From: Flavobacterium dankookense
GTDB taxonomy: Bacteria > Bacteroidota > Bacteroidia > Flavobacteriales > Flavobacteriaceae
DNA length: 64,000 nt
Assembly (NCBI RefSeq): GCF_004362665.1
Contig: NZ_SNXR01000011.1
Location: 434,001 to 498,000, forward strand
Direction of reading: 5' to 3'
Positions within the stretch are counted from its first letter, which is position 1; each line of letters opens with the position of its first letter. The notes below the pieces were generated by a model that was not told the DNA's origin, made no database searches, and was given only the letters and a program-made list of their open reading frames with translations. The position numbers and the translations under genes were made by a program. This document shows, piece by piece, positions 44,281-53,818 of this stretch.

Positions 44281-45546
44281 ATGAAGTTTTTTAAAAATAA
44301 ACTATTACTTATTCTACTTTTGGTTTCAGTTTCTGCCAAGGCAAATTTTATTTTGTTGCCAATGGATGAAACGTCTCAAAAAAACCATCTGAAAGCCTAT
44401 GGAATAACGTATTGGGCTTTGGATAAGCAATACAAAGCCAGTTGGTTGCTCAATTATCGTGGCGGTTCTTTTCTTTTACCTGATGCACCCGAAATTAGAA
44501 AAGAATGTCAAATTCGAGGTGTGAGTTTTGAACCAATAACTGATGCCGAAGCCAATCAAATTTTTGAAGAAATTGCTTCGCCATCACAAAATATGGAAAC
44601 AGTTGTGCTTGAAAAAGCACCAAAAGTTGCCGTTTATACACCAAAAGGTAAACAACCTTGGGACGATGCGGTAACGATGGTTTTGACCTATGCCGAAATT
44701 CCTTTTACTCCAATTTATGATGAAGAAGTACTTTCCGATCAATTGATTTTGTATGATTGGTTGCATTTGCACCACGAAGATTTCTCTGGTCAGTATGGTA
44801 AGTTTTTTGGAATGTATAGAAATGCGCCTTGGTATATTGAACAAAAAAGAGATGCCGAAACCTTAGCAATAAAACTTGGATATGCTAAAGTTTCTGAAGA
44901 AAAGTTGGCAGTTGCCAAAAAAATACGCGATTTTGTAATTGGCGGTGGATTTATGTTTGCGATGTGTTCTGCAACCGATAGTTTTGATATTGCACTTTCT
45001 GCTGAAGGTGTTGATATTTGCGAACCAATGTTTGATGGTGATGCAAGCGAAGCCAATTACCAATCCAAAATTGATTATTCACGAACCTTTGCTTTCAAAG
45101 ATTTTATTTTAGAAAGACGACCAGAAAAATATGAATTCTCAGATATTGATACAACCGAAAAAAGACGAATTCCAATGGAGAAAGATTATTTCACTTTAAT
45201 GGAATTTTCAGCAAAATGGGATGTTATTCCAAGTATGTTGTGCCAAAATCATACCCAATTGGTTAAAGGTTTTATGGGACAAACTACCGCTTTTGATAGA
45301 AGTTTAGTCAAAACAAATGTTTTGGTTTTGGGTGAAAATCAATTAAATGAAGAAGCACGCTACATTCATGGACAACGCGGAAAAGGTTTCTTTACTTTTT
45401 TTGGCGGTCATGATCCCGAAGATTATCAACACAGAGTAGGTGATGAACCAACGGTTTTAGACTTGCATCCAACATCGCCAGGATTTCGCTTGATTTTGAA
45501 TAATGTTTTGTTTCCTGCAGCTAAAAAGAAACCGCAGAAGACTTAG
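44281..45546 (+). CDS. Secreted 'asparagine synthetase B'-like protein of Bacteroidota
   Basis: A protein of 421 residues from ATG 44281 (an ATG 12 bases earlier is possible). Signal peptide ends SAKANF. Motifs: VAVYTPKGKQPWDDAV (start of a class I amidotransferase-like fold), DWLHLHHEDFSGQYGKF, FAMCSATDSFDIALS and FTFFGGHDPEDYQH. I recall such proteins labelled asparagine synthetase B, yet it lacks the N-terminal Cys2 amidotransferase and ATP-pyrophosphatase domains of AsnB. A role as a secreted amidotransferase-fold protein is more plausible. Confidence 0.82.
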   Translation: MKFFKNKLLLILLLVSVSAKANFILLPMDETSQKNHLKAYGITYWALDKQYKASWLLNYRGGSFLLPDAPEIRKECQIRGVSFEPITDAEANQIFEEIASPSQNMETVVLEKAPKVAVYTPKGKQPWDDAVTMVLTYAEIPFTPIYDEEVLSDQLILYDWLHLHHEDFSGQYGKFFGMYRNAPWYIEQKRDAETLAIKLGYAKVSEEKLAVAKKIRDFVIGGGFMFAMCSATDSFDIALSAEGVDICEPMFDGDASEANYQSKIDYSRTFAFKDFILERRPEKYEFSDIDTTEKRRIPMEKDYFTLMEFSAKWDVIPSMLCQNHTQLVKGFMGQTTAFDRSLVKTNVLVLGENQLNEEARYIHGQRGKGFFTFFGGHDPEDYQHRVGDEPTVLDLHPTSPGFRLILNNVLFPAAKKKPQKT

Positions 45547-45565
45547 GTTTTTAAATTTCAATAAA

Positions 45566-45606
45566 AAAATCCCAAATTCCAATGTTTAGTTGAAACTTGG
45601 GATTTT
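45566..45606. terminator. Bidirectional terminator
   Basis: AAAATCCCAA and TTGGGATTTT pair across a 21-base loop, between convergent genes at 45546 and 45626. Confidence 0.7.
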
Positions 45607-45625
45607 ACATTTAACTCCGTTTTTT

Positions 45626-46210
45626 CTATTTATTTATCATTTTTTCTAAATCAACATTTAATGATATATAAGTTCCAAAAAATTTACTTTTACTATTTCC
45701 ATCTTCAAAAAATGGTGTAATGCCATAATCAAATTTACCTTGGATATCGATAAACTTAAATATTCTTTGACCTAAACCAAGTTGTAATCCAATATTGGTT
45801 TTGTTAAGTATATCGTTAGTTTCACTTCCTTCAACTTCTGTTTTAGTTAAAAATGAAAATCTTGGTCCAAACAGCATATAAAACCCTTTTCTATATTCAT
45901 TGCCAAAATCATATTTAAAATTTGGACTAATGTCAATGAAATTTAATCCAAAATCAATTGAATCTTCATATTTTAATTCTTTTTTATTAAATGTAACCTC
46001 AGTTTTTATGCCAATATTTTCATTAAAATTATATTCTAAATAACCACCGAGATTAAGTGTAAACGGATTTCCATCAGAAGCAAATTGGTTGGAACTACCA
46101 TTATTATTGGATTGGTAAAAATTGCCTCCAATTAAAACACCATAAGATAGATTTTGAGCTTTAGAAAATGTGGAAAATAAAATAATAATGCAAAGTGTAA
46201 TTTTCTTCAT
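45626..46210 (-). CDS. Outer-membrane beta-barrel protein
   Basis: A protein of 194 residues. Signal peptide ends FSKAQ. Strands such as LSYGVLIGGNFYQSN, FTLNLGGYLEYNFNENIGIKTEVTF and IGLQLGLGQRIFKFIDIQGKFDYGI fit a PorT-like barrel. The C-terminus (YISLNVDLEKMINK) is not the usual Phe end. Unknown function. Confidence 0.82.
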   Translation of the reverse strand: MKKITLCIIILFSTFSKAQNLSYGVLIGGNFYQSNNNGSSNQFASDGNPFTLNLGGYLEYNFNENIGIKTEVTFNKKELKYEDSIDFGLNFIDISPNFKYDFGNEYRKGFYMLFGPRFSFLTKTEVEGSETNDILNKTNIGLQLGLGQRIFKFIDIQGKFDYGITPFFEDGNSKSKFFGTYISLNVDLEKMINK

Positions 46211-46264
46211 AGTTTTTATTGTTTTAGATATTTTGTGAATAGTTCAACGAAAGTAGAATTTTTT

Positions 46265-46370
46265 GCCCTGATAGTAGTGGAAATCCTTTTAAAAAAATGC
46301 CGTTTTTTTCAAACGGCATTTTTTTAAAAGATTGAAACGTCCCGAAACTTCGGGAGCAGGAATTAGCTCC
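46265..46370 (+). repeat. Structured intergenic element, copy A
   Basis: GCCCTGATAGTAGTGGAAAT opens and GATTGAAACG ... GCAGGAATTAGCTCC closes. Between them is a long hairpin (AAATGCCGTTT/AAACGGCATTT) and a second small one (TCCCGAAACTTCGGGA). The outer pair here is CCTG/CAGG where copies B and C have CCCG/CGGG: a C-G to T-A compensatory change. It lies 9 bases after the stop of the DPP-IV-like gene and can terminate that minus-strand gene. Confidence 0.7.
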
Positions 46371-46378
46371 AAATAAAA

Positions 46379-48508
46379 TTATTTATTATTCTCAATCACG
46401 TAGTTCAATACTTTTTGGATTAAATGTACTCTATCTCTTCCGGTAACGTTGTGTTTGTGCATTGGATAAGGGAAATAATCGATTTGTTTGCCTACTTCTA
46501 CAAACTTTTTAACCAACGCTAAATTGTGTTGTTCTACCACAACATCGTCGTTTGTTCCGTGAATTAATAGTAGTTTTCCTTTCAAATCTTTGGCATAATT
46601 GGTTACGTTGGCTTCGTCAAATCCTTTTTGGTTTTCGGCTGGCGTATCCATATAGCGTTCGCCATACATCACTTCATACCATTTCCAGTCTATAACTGGT
46701 CCGCCAGCAACACCAACTTTAAAAGCATCAGGTTTTCTAGTCATTAGCGAAGTAGTCATAAATCCGCCGTAACTCCAACCGTGAACCGCTAGACGATTTC
46801 CATCAACATAAGGCAATGATTTTAAGTATTCTACGCCTTTTATTTGGTCGTCGATTTCGTTGTTTCCTAGTTTGGCATGGATTACGCTTTCAAAGGCAAA
46901 TCCGCGATTGTCTGAACCGCGATTGTCAACGGTAAATACCAAATAACCTTGTTCTGCCATCCAATACATCCAAAGATTTGCGCCATCCAAATAGGAGTTG
47001 GTAATCATTTGTGCATGCGGTCCGCCATAAACGTAAACCAAAACCGGATATTTTTTTGTAGCGTCAAAATTACTTGGTTTGATTAAACGAGTGTACAAAT
47101 CGGTCGTTCCATCGGCAGCTTTCATGGTTTTGATTTCGGCAGTTCCAATTTCGTAACCTTCGTATTTGTTTTTGCTTTCTAATAACGTTTTTGCTTTTAA
47201 ATTTTTATCATACAGCAATGATTTTGAAGGTGTTGAATGATTTGAATATTCATCAAAAAACCAATTTCCATCCGTTGAAATTACTACATTGTGAATACCT
47301 TCGTCTCTGGTAATCAAAGTTTGTTTTCCTTTTAAGTCAACTTTGTAAGCCAACATATTAATTCCTTTTTCGCCAGTTGCTTTGAAATAAATTTCAGTTC
47401 CAGTTGGATTTGCTCCGATGATTTCACGAGTTGGGAATTTATTGGTAGTTAATTGTTTGATTAATTTTCCATCGATAGAATAGTAGTAAAGGTTGTTAAA
47501 TCCGTCTTTTTCAGAAATCCAAACGAAGTTGTTTGATTTACTATTTGGGAAAAATGCAGCATGTTCTGGTTCAACCCATTTTGAGTTTTTTTCGTTAAAA
47601 AGTGTTCTGACAAAGTTTCCTGTGGCAGTTTCGTATAAATTCAAATTCATATCATTTTGACCACGATTTAATTCGGCAATCAACACATATTTTTCGTCAG
47701 GAGTGAACGCTAAGTTGGTAAGATAATCATCAGCGTTATTTTTTGGCTTAATAAATACGGTTTTTCCTGATGTCAAATTATAAATACCAACTCTTGGTTT
47801 CTCTGATTTTTGACCAATCATAGGGTATTTAATATTGACTAATTTTCCTGGAGTTTCGTTAATGTCTAATAATGGATAATCGGCAACATCGGTTTCGTCT
47901 TTTTGGTAAAATGCTAAAAAAGATGATTTTGGCGACCAAAATATTCCGCCGGAAATTCCAAATTCATTTCTAGAAATGGATTGTCCAGAAACTATATTTT
48001 TATCTGAATTATTAGTTACCGTTATTTTTTCTTTTTTATCGTTTATAAAAAATAGATTGTTTCCTTCGGTAAATGCTAGGTTTTTGTAGGCACTATCAAA
48101 GGTTTGGTTTTCGCCATTTTCTGGAGATTCTGCTATGCTTTTTCCAGATTTTGTAGTTAGATTATAGCTGTATGATTTTCCGTTTTCAGTGACTAAAATT
48201 GTATTAGTATCAATCCATTGAACGCCAAAGAAGTTTTTCAGTTTCGTTCCTAATACTGCATTAATATCTGCTAAAGTGGTTAATTCAGAAGTTTTAGCAT
48301 CAGCAGTTGTTGCAGTTACCATTTTTGTCCAAGCATCAGTGTAATACACGTATTTGTTGGTATTTGGTATCCATTGAAAACCGGTTAGTTTGTCAGCACC
48401 AAATTTTCTTCCTTGTTGAAGAACTGATTCTTCAAGCGTGATTTTTTTTAACTGACCAAATGCGTTGATACTCAAAAACGCTATTAGTATTGCAATTTTT
48501 TTATTCAT
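46379..48508 (-). CDS. Prolyl oligopeptidase family (S9, DPP-IV-like) peptidase
   Basis: A protein of 709 residues with a signal peptide (ending NAFGQ). An N-terminal eight-bladed propeller (DPP-IV-like, FQWIPNTNKYVYYTD, GGIFWSPKSSFLAFY) is followed by an alpha/beta-hydrolase. Ser is in HGWSYGGF, Asp in GTNDDVV and His in PYPMHKHN. Exported dipeptidyl or oligopeptidase acting in the periplasm. Element A follows the stop. Confidence 0.92.
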   Translation of the reverse strand: MNKKIAILIAFLSINAFGQLKKITLEESVLQQGRKFGADKLTGFQWIPNTNKYVYYTDAWTKMVTATTADAKTSELTTLADINAVLGTKLKNFFGVQWIDTNTILVTENGKSYSYNLTTKSGKSIAESPENGENQTFDSAYKNLAFTEGNNLFFINDKKEKITVTNNSDKNIVSGQSISRNEFGISGGIFWSPKSSFLAFYQKDETDVADYPLLDINETPGKLVNIKYPMIGQKSEKPRVGIYNLTSGKTVFIKPKNNADDYLTNLAFTPDEKYVLIAELNRGQNDMNLNLYETATGNFVRTLFNEKNSKWVEPEHAAFFPNSKSNNFVWISEKDGFNNLYYYSIDGKLIKQLTTNKFPTREIIGANPTGTEIYFKATGEKGINMLAYKVDLKGKQTLITRDEGIHNVVISTDGNWFFDEYSNHSTPSKSLLYDKNLKAKTLLESKNKYEGYEIGTAEIKTMKAADGTTDLYTRLIKPSNFDATKKYPVLVYVYGGPHAQMITNSYLDGANLWMYWMAEQGYLVFTVDNRGSDNRGFAFESVIHAKLGNNEIDDQIKGVEYLKSLPYVDGNRLAVHGWSYGGFMTTSLMTRKPDAFKVGVAGGPVIDWKWYEVMYGERYMDTPAENQKGFDEANVTNYAKDLKGKLLLIHGTNDDVVVEQHNLALVKKFVEVGKQIDYFPYPMHKHNVTGRDRVHLIQKVLNYVIENNK

Positions 48509-48594
48509 AAAATAAGTAAAGTTAGTTTGGTGTGAAAATATAAAAAATACGTATCATATACTTCTAAAATAGTGTTAATCATTTCTAAAAAACG

Positions 48595-48624
48595 AAATCC
48601 CAAACTCTAATGAATTTAGGATTT
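48595..48624 (-). terminator. Imperfect terminator of the delta-60 repeat gene
   Basis: AAATCC-AAA and TTT-GGATTT pair with one mismatch, and T runs follow on the minus strand. It is weaker than the others. Confidence 0.5.
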
Positions 48625-48701
48625 ATAGTTTTACTACTTTAATTTAAATTCTAAATGTTTAAAAAAAGTAGTATTTAATTTACATGTGAGTGAAATTTGT
48701 T

Positions 48702-51350
48702 TTATTGTTTTATAATTTTTTTAGTTACAATATTATTACTACTTAATATTTTTAATATGTAAATGTTAGGGATTAAATCTTTTATATCAATTTCAACTTC
48801 CTTAGGTTCATTTTCTAAAATAAAATTTTTTAAGTTGTGTCCAATCATATTATAAATTTCAACTTTTTTAATGTTTTCATTTCCAGATATTTCTAAAAAA
48901 TCTTTTATAGGATTTAATACTTTAAATATTGGAATTTCTGGAATTGTGATATTTAAAGATGCAACTGCTTTTACAGGCAGTCTGTAAGTACTTTCAATAT
49001 TATTAACTGTTTGCGAGGCATAATAAATGGTATTATTAATTAAAACAGTGTCAAGTGATAATGGTGTTTCCGTGTTTAAAGATGATGTTTCGTTGGTATT
49101 TATATTTAACTCACATGCAATTTGATTTTCATACCATGCTATATTTTCACCGGAAACATTTAAATTTTGAAGTGTGTCTCCATCTAAAAAATTTTGAATA
49201 GGTGAACCAGTCGGTGTATTAACAAAAGCTGCATTTGAAGAAATATCATATCTAGTTAAATTATCAAAATTATTAGAATAACTATTTAAATCTATTCTAC
49301 TCTCACCTTGAATTAGCAATTTGTCACAAAATTGTTGACAGACCTTTGAAATTTCAAAATTTAAATTAATAATATCCTCGAAATCACCATTCTCACTATA
49401 TTTTTTTATTAGATTGCTGTAAATTATTAAGATTTTATTTTCTGAATTAATTATAATTTTTTCACATCCAGTCGTAAAACTATTGAAGGAAGTATCTAAA
49501 GAACCATCAGGGTTTAGTCTTTTGATTTGACTACTTACGTATCCATCATAATAATTAACAATAAGTTTGTCATTTTGTTTTTGAAAACTTTTCACATAAT
49601 GATCAGTAAGATTGTAAGAGTTATAGCTTAAATTTATAGTTCCGTCATAATTTATTTTACGTATTTTTGAAAAGTTTGAAACTGTATTGCCATAAATATA
49701 AATTGAACCATCTTTAAATTTTTTAAATGAACTATTCGAATAAAAAGTATAAGGTGTAAAAGTCAAATCATTCGTTCCGTCATAATTTAATCTGAATAAT
49801 TTATTATTTGAATAGTTTAAATATAAAATTTTATCGTTGTTTAAAATTTCACTACATCTTAAGTCTACATTTATAGTAGGGTTAAAAGAGTTATCAATGC
49901 TGCCATCATCATTTAATCTTAAATATTTTTTTTCGTTTGAATTGATGTATATACTCCCGTTTGTAGGACTACCAGAATTATAACCAGCCGTTACTAATAT
50001 TTTATTATTACTAAATTCTTTAAAATGAAAAATATCATTTGTGAATGATTGAACTTGGGAATCTAAATTAAAATTAGGGTTTAAATTACCTTCACTATTT
50101 AATTTAATCAAACTCTTACATGAAATGTCGTTATAGGAGGTTAAATTATTACTTTCGATTAAAATACTGCCGTCATTTAAAACTGCCATATTTTGTATGG
50201 GTTTGTTTGTCGATTGTTGTGGGTTGAATGTGTAATCTAAACTACCAGAACTATTTATTCTATGGATTTTCTCTCTTGTAATACCTTGTATTGATAAATA
50301 TGGACAATTGATTAAAATTTTATTGTCTGAAAGTTGCAATCCTGTATATGTTTGATGATAATATTCCGTATTTTGATAATTGAATGAATTATCTACGCTA
50401 CCATTAGTATTAAGTTTTTTTAAATTATTAATACCATATGAAATGATAATTTTTCCATCAGGTAAAACCAGAGCATCATCGCCATAAAAACCTATACCTA
50501 ATGAATTAAATGTAGTGTCTCTTGTTCCATTAGAATTTAGTCTTGAAATTGCATTTGATAAAATAGAAGAGCCACTTTTAAAATTCGGACCAATTATCAA
50601 TATTTTACCATCAGGTTGTATCAAAATTTTTTTTATTATAGTATCATCACTACCAAACCCATAAAATATATCTGTAAAATCATAAAAACTTTCATCAATA
50701 CTTCCGTCATTATTTAACCGAGTTAGTGAAATATTATGATAGTTTCCAGAAAACCCATTTCTAAATTTTCCACCAATTATGTATTTACCATCACTTTGTC
50801 TTATAAAAGAATTAACACTGCCTGAAAAATTGAGCTCGTCATCAATATTAATAAAACTTGTATCTACAGAACCATTTGGATTTAATCGCACCATATTTTT
50901 TCTAGGAATACCATTTACTGTATCAAAATAACCACTTACAACAATTTTTCCATCAGGATCCATTTTAACACAACTGAGAGAAGGTGATAATGCTGATGTA
51001 AAAATAGGAGTAATAAAGTTGGTGTCTTCAGAACCATCTATATTATATACTTGTAACCCTAAATTTTCCCAATTATAAGCTACTAGCTTATTATTTGAAC
51101 CATTTATGAGAGTGTTAAATTGAATAGGTTCGATAAAAGTTTCTGCATTATTAATTAAACCACCGTTAGAATTTAATAAATTACAGTAACCATCATATGT
51201 AATGATATTTCCATTGTCAAGAACAATTCCGTAACCACCAATATTTTCGTTATATGGTCCAGAATTATTGAAATTAAATGAATTGTCGATATTTTGAGAG
51301 TAAAACAATAAACCATAAAATAAAAAAAATAAAGTAAATTTTTTAGTCAT
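48702..51350 (-). CDS. T9SS-secreted delta-60 repeat protein
   Basis: A protein of 882 residues. Signal peptide ends YSQNI. Many delta-60 repeats of about 50 residues (forms of RLNPNGSVDTSFI...QSDGKYIIGG, IQPDGKILIIG). C-terminal T9SS type A sorting domain: IKDFLEISGNENIKKVEIYN, IGHNLKNF, LIPNIYILKILSSNN. It is likely surface-exposed; no enzymatic motif. Confidence 0.9.
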   Translation of the reverse strand: MTKKFTLFFLFYGLLFYSQNIDNSFNFNNSGPYNENIGGYGIVLDNGNIITYDGYCNLLNSNGGLINNAETFIEPIQFNTLINGSNNKLVAYNWENLGLQVYNIDGSEDTNFITPIFTSALSPSLSCVKMDPDGKIVVSGYFDTVNGIPRKNMVRLNPNGSVDTSFINIDDELNFSGSVNSFIRQSDGKYIIGGKFRNGFSGNYHNISLTRLNNDGSIDESFYDFTDIFYGFGSDDTIIKKILIQPDGKILIIGPNFKSGSSILSNAISRLNSNGTRDTTFNSLGIGFYGDDALVLPDGKIIISYGINNLKKLNTNGSVDNSFNYQNTEYYHQTYTGLQLSDNKILINCPYLSIQGITREKIHRINSSGSLDYTFNPQQSTNKPIQNMAVLNDGSILIESNNLTSYNDISCKSLIKLNSEGNLNPNFNLDSQVQSFTNDIFHFKEFSNNKILVTAGYNSGSPTNGSIYINSNEKKYLRLNDDGSIDNSFNPTINVDLRCSEILNNDKILYLNYSNNKLFRLNYDGTNDLTFTPYTFYSNSSFKKFKDGSIYIYGNTVSNFSKIRKINYDGTINLSYNSYNLTDHYVKSFQKQNDKLIVNYYDGYVSSQIKRLNPDGSLDTSFNSFTTGCEKIIINSENKILIIYSNLIKKYSENGDFEDIINLNFEISKVCQQFCDKLLIQGESRIDLNSYSNNFDNLTRYDISSNAAFVNTPTGSPIQNFLDGDTLQNLNVSGENIAWYENQIACELNINTNETSSLNTETPLSLDTVLINNTIYYASQTVNNIESTYRLPVKAVASLNITIPEIPIFKVLNPIKDFLEISGNENIKKVEIYNMIGHNLKNFILENEPKEVEIDIKDLIPNIYILKILSSNNIVTKKIIKQ

Positions 51351-51499
51351 AAATGTAAATACTTTAGGAAAAGTTAGCTGTTAGTGTTTGTGGTATTCTC
51401 AAAATAACAAAGTTTTTTGTTAATTAGTTTTTTTCAAATACATATCTTTATTCAAAAATAAGTATAAAAATGATTAGTATACTTTACAAATAAAATAAA

Positions 51500-52595
51500 T
51501 TATTCTTCTTTTTGCCCCATCATCATTAGATAGGCTTTTAAAAATTCATCTATTTCACCGTTCATAACGCCTTCAACATCGCTGGTTTCAAAACCAGAGC
51601 GAACATCTTTAACTAATTTATACGGATGCATAACATAGTTTCGGATTTGTGAACCCCATTCGATTTTCATTTTTCCAGCTTCAATGTCGCTTCGTTGTGC
51701 TTGTTGCTTTTTCAATTCAATTTCATACAACTGTGATTTCAACATCTGCATAGCGCGTTGGCGATTGTCTTGCTGTGAACGTGTTTCAGAACATTGAATT
51801 TGAATTCCAGTGGGTTTATGAAACAGTTGTACTTTAGTTTCTACTTTGTTTACGTTTTGTCCGCCAGCACCGCTTGAACGTGATGTGATGATTTCAATGT
51901 CGGCTGGATTGATTTCTATTTCAATAGTATCATCAACCAATGGATAAACATAAACGGAAGCAAACGAAGTATGACGCTTGGCATTGCTATCAAATGGTGA
52001 AATACGAACCAATCGATGCACACCATTTTCACCTTTCAAATAACCAAAAGCATAATCGCCTTCAATTTCTAAGGTGACTGTTTTTATTCCAGCAACATCG
52101 CCTTCTTGAAAGTTGAGTTCTTTGATTTTATAACCTTGTCTTTCAGCCCACATTAAGTACATTCGCATCAACATCGAAGCCCAATCACAACTTTCTGTTC
52201 CTCCAGCTCCAGCTGTAATTTGAATTACGGCACTTAAACTGTCTCCTTCATCAGAAAGCATGTTTTTAAACTCAAGATTTTCAATATGAGCATTGGTTAG
52301 TTCAAACTGAGTATCGAGTTCTTCTTCGGTGGCATCACCTTCTTTAAAGAATTCATAAGTAATTTGAAGTTCTTCACAAAGGTTTTCGCCTTTTTCAAAA
52401 TCTTCTACCCATTTTTTCTTTGAACGAAGGTTTTTTACAATGATTTCTGCTTCTTTCGCTTTGTTCCAAAAATCGGGTGCAAAGGTCTTTTCTTCTTCGT
52501 TTGTAATTTCGATTAGTTTGGCATCAATGTCAAAGATACCTCCTCAACGCACCAAGACGTTCTACAATACCTTTTATTTGTTCGGTATTTGTCAT
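51500..52595 (-). CDS. prfB: Peptide chain release factor 2 with programmed +1 frameshift
   Basis: The mRNA starts at ATG 52595 and reads 21 codons to an in-frame TGA at 52532-52530, then continues in the +1 frame to 51500; total about 364 residues. The site is AGGAGG (52544-52539), TAT, CTT, TGA, C: the classic prfB shift with internal Shine-Dalgarno. RF2 signatures are present: SPF in [13 protein letters not shown] (stop recognition of UGA/UAA) and GGQ in [10 protein letters not shown] (peptide release). Low RF2 causes pausing at UGA and hence frameshifting, so the gene is autoregulated. Confidence 0.95.
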
Positions 52596-52630
52596 AAATA
52601 ATGTAGTTTTGTGTTTTTACTGCTGGTTTT

Positions 52631-52744
52631 AGCCCCGATAGAAGTGAAAATCCTTTTTTTATTTTTTTTGACAAAAGCACTTCGACTGTGCTCAGTGTGA
52701 CAAAAAATAAAAAAAGATTGAAACGGATAGCGGGAATCAGCTCC
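52631..52744 (+). repeat. Structured intergenic element, copy B
   Basis: AGCCCCGATAGAAGTGAAAAT opens; GATTGAAACGG-ATAGCGGGAATCAGCTCC closes. CCCG/CGGG pair. The arms are AATCCTTTTTTTATTTTTT versus AAAAAATAAAAAAAGATT (one bulged C), and inside is a GCACTTCGACTGTGC hairpin with a trailing CAGTGTGACA (52678-52702), related to a common dispersed Flavobacteriaceae motif. It lies between the divergent prfB and threonine aldolase genes, 43 bases before the latter's ATG, so it cannot be only a terminator. Confidence 0.7.
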
Positions 52745-52787
52745 TAAAAAAAATTATTAATGCGAAAGTAAGACAAGAATTCTGAAT

Positions 52788-53813
52788 ATGGAAATTAATT
52801 TGATTAGTGATACAGTTACAAAGCCAACACCCGAAATGTTGCAAGCTATGTTTAATGCTAAAGTAGGTGATGATGTTTTTAAACAAGATCCAACTGTAAA
52901 CGAATTTGAGCGTATTGTAGCTAATTTATTTGGAATGGAAGCGGCACTTTTTTTTCCAACAGGAACTATGGCTAATCAAACGGCAATTAAATTGAATACG
53001 AATCCTGGCGATCAAATTATTTGTGATAAATGGTCGCACATTCATTTGTATGAAGCTGGCGGTGCGTCTTTTAACAGCGGCGTTAATTTTAATTTATTGG
53101 ATGGAAAAAGAGGAATGATTACTGCGGAACAGGTGAAAGCAGGAATTAACGATCCAGAGTTTTATCATGCACCATTGTCCAAAATGGTAAGCATTGAAAA
53201 CACAACCAACAAAGCTGGTGGCGCATGTTATGATATTGAAGAGTTGATTAAAATTAAGCAAGTATGTGTTGATAATAACTTAAAATTTCACTTAGATGGT
53301 GCTCGACTTTGGAATGCGATGATTGCTAAAAAACAACATCCAAAACAGTTTGGAGCTTTGTTTGACACTATTTCGGTTTGTTTTTCAAAAGGAATGGGTT
53401 GTCCTATTGGTTCGGTTTTGCTTTTTGATGCTGAAACAATGCCTAAAGCATTGCGAATTCGAAAAATATTTGGTGGAAATCTGCGTCAATCAGGCTATTT
53501 AGCAGCAGCAGGAATTTATGCTTTGCAAAATAATATTAATAGGTTGGAAGATGATCACAATCGCGCTAAGGAATTAGGCAATACGTTGCAAAAATTATCA
53601 TGGGTTTCAAGTGTTCAACCTGTGGAAACTAATATTGTAGTTTTTTCAGTTGTTGATACAATTGAAGATAAACAAGTGATTGAAAAGCTGAAACAGAAAG
53701 GTATTGCGATAAGTTTGATGGCAAAAAACACACTACGAATGGTTACTCATTTGGACTACAAACAAGTAATGCACGAGTATGTTTTGGATGCTTTGGAGAA
53801 AATAGAACTATAA
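52788..53813 (+). CDS. ltaE: Low-specificity L-threonine aldolase
   Basis: A protein of 341 residues, PLP-dependent beta-eliminating lyase. It splits threonine to glycine and acetaldehyde. Motifs: NLISDTVTKPTPEMLQAM (N-terminal signature), GDDVFKQDPTVNEFE, the SENTTNKAGGACY-like block and PLP Lys in CFSKGMGCPIGS, plus HLDGARLWNA. Converges with a secreted-protein gene with only 5 bases between stops. Confidence 0.9.
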   Translation: MEINLISDTVTKPTPEMLQAMFNAKVGDDVFKQDPTVNEFERIVANLFGMEAALFFPTGTMANQTAIKLNTNPGDQIICDKWSHIHLYEAGGASFNSGVNFNLLDGKRGMITAEQVKAGINDPEFYHAPLSKMVSIENTTNKAGGACYDIEELIKIKQVCVDNNLKFHLDGARLWNAMIAKKQHPKQFGALFDTISVCFSKGMGCPIGSVLLFDAETMPKALRIRKIFGGNLRQSGYLAAAGIYALQNNINRLEDDHNRAKELGNTLQKLSWVSSVQPVETNIVVFSVVDTIEDKQVIEKLKQKGIAISLMAKNTLRMVTHLDYKQVMHEYVLDALEKIEL

Positions 53814-53818
53814 ATTTA

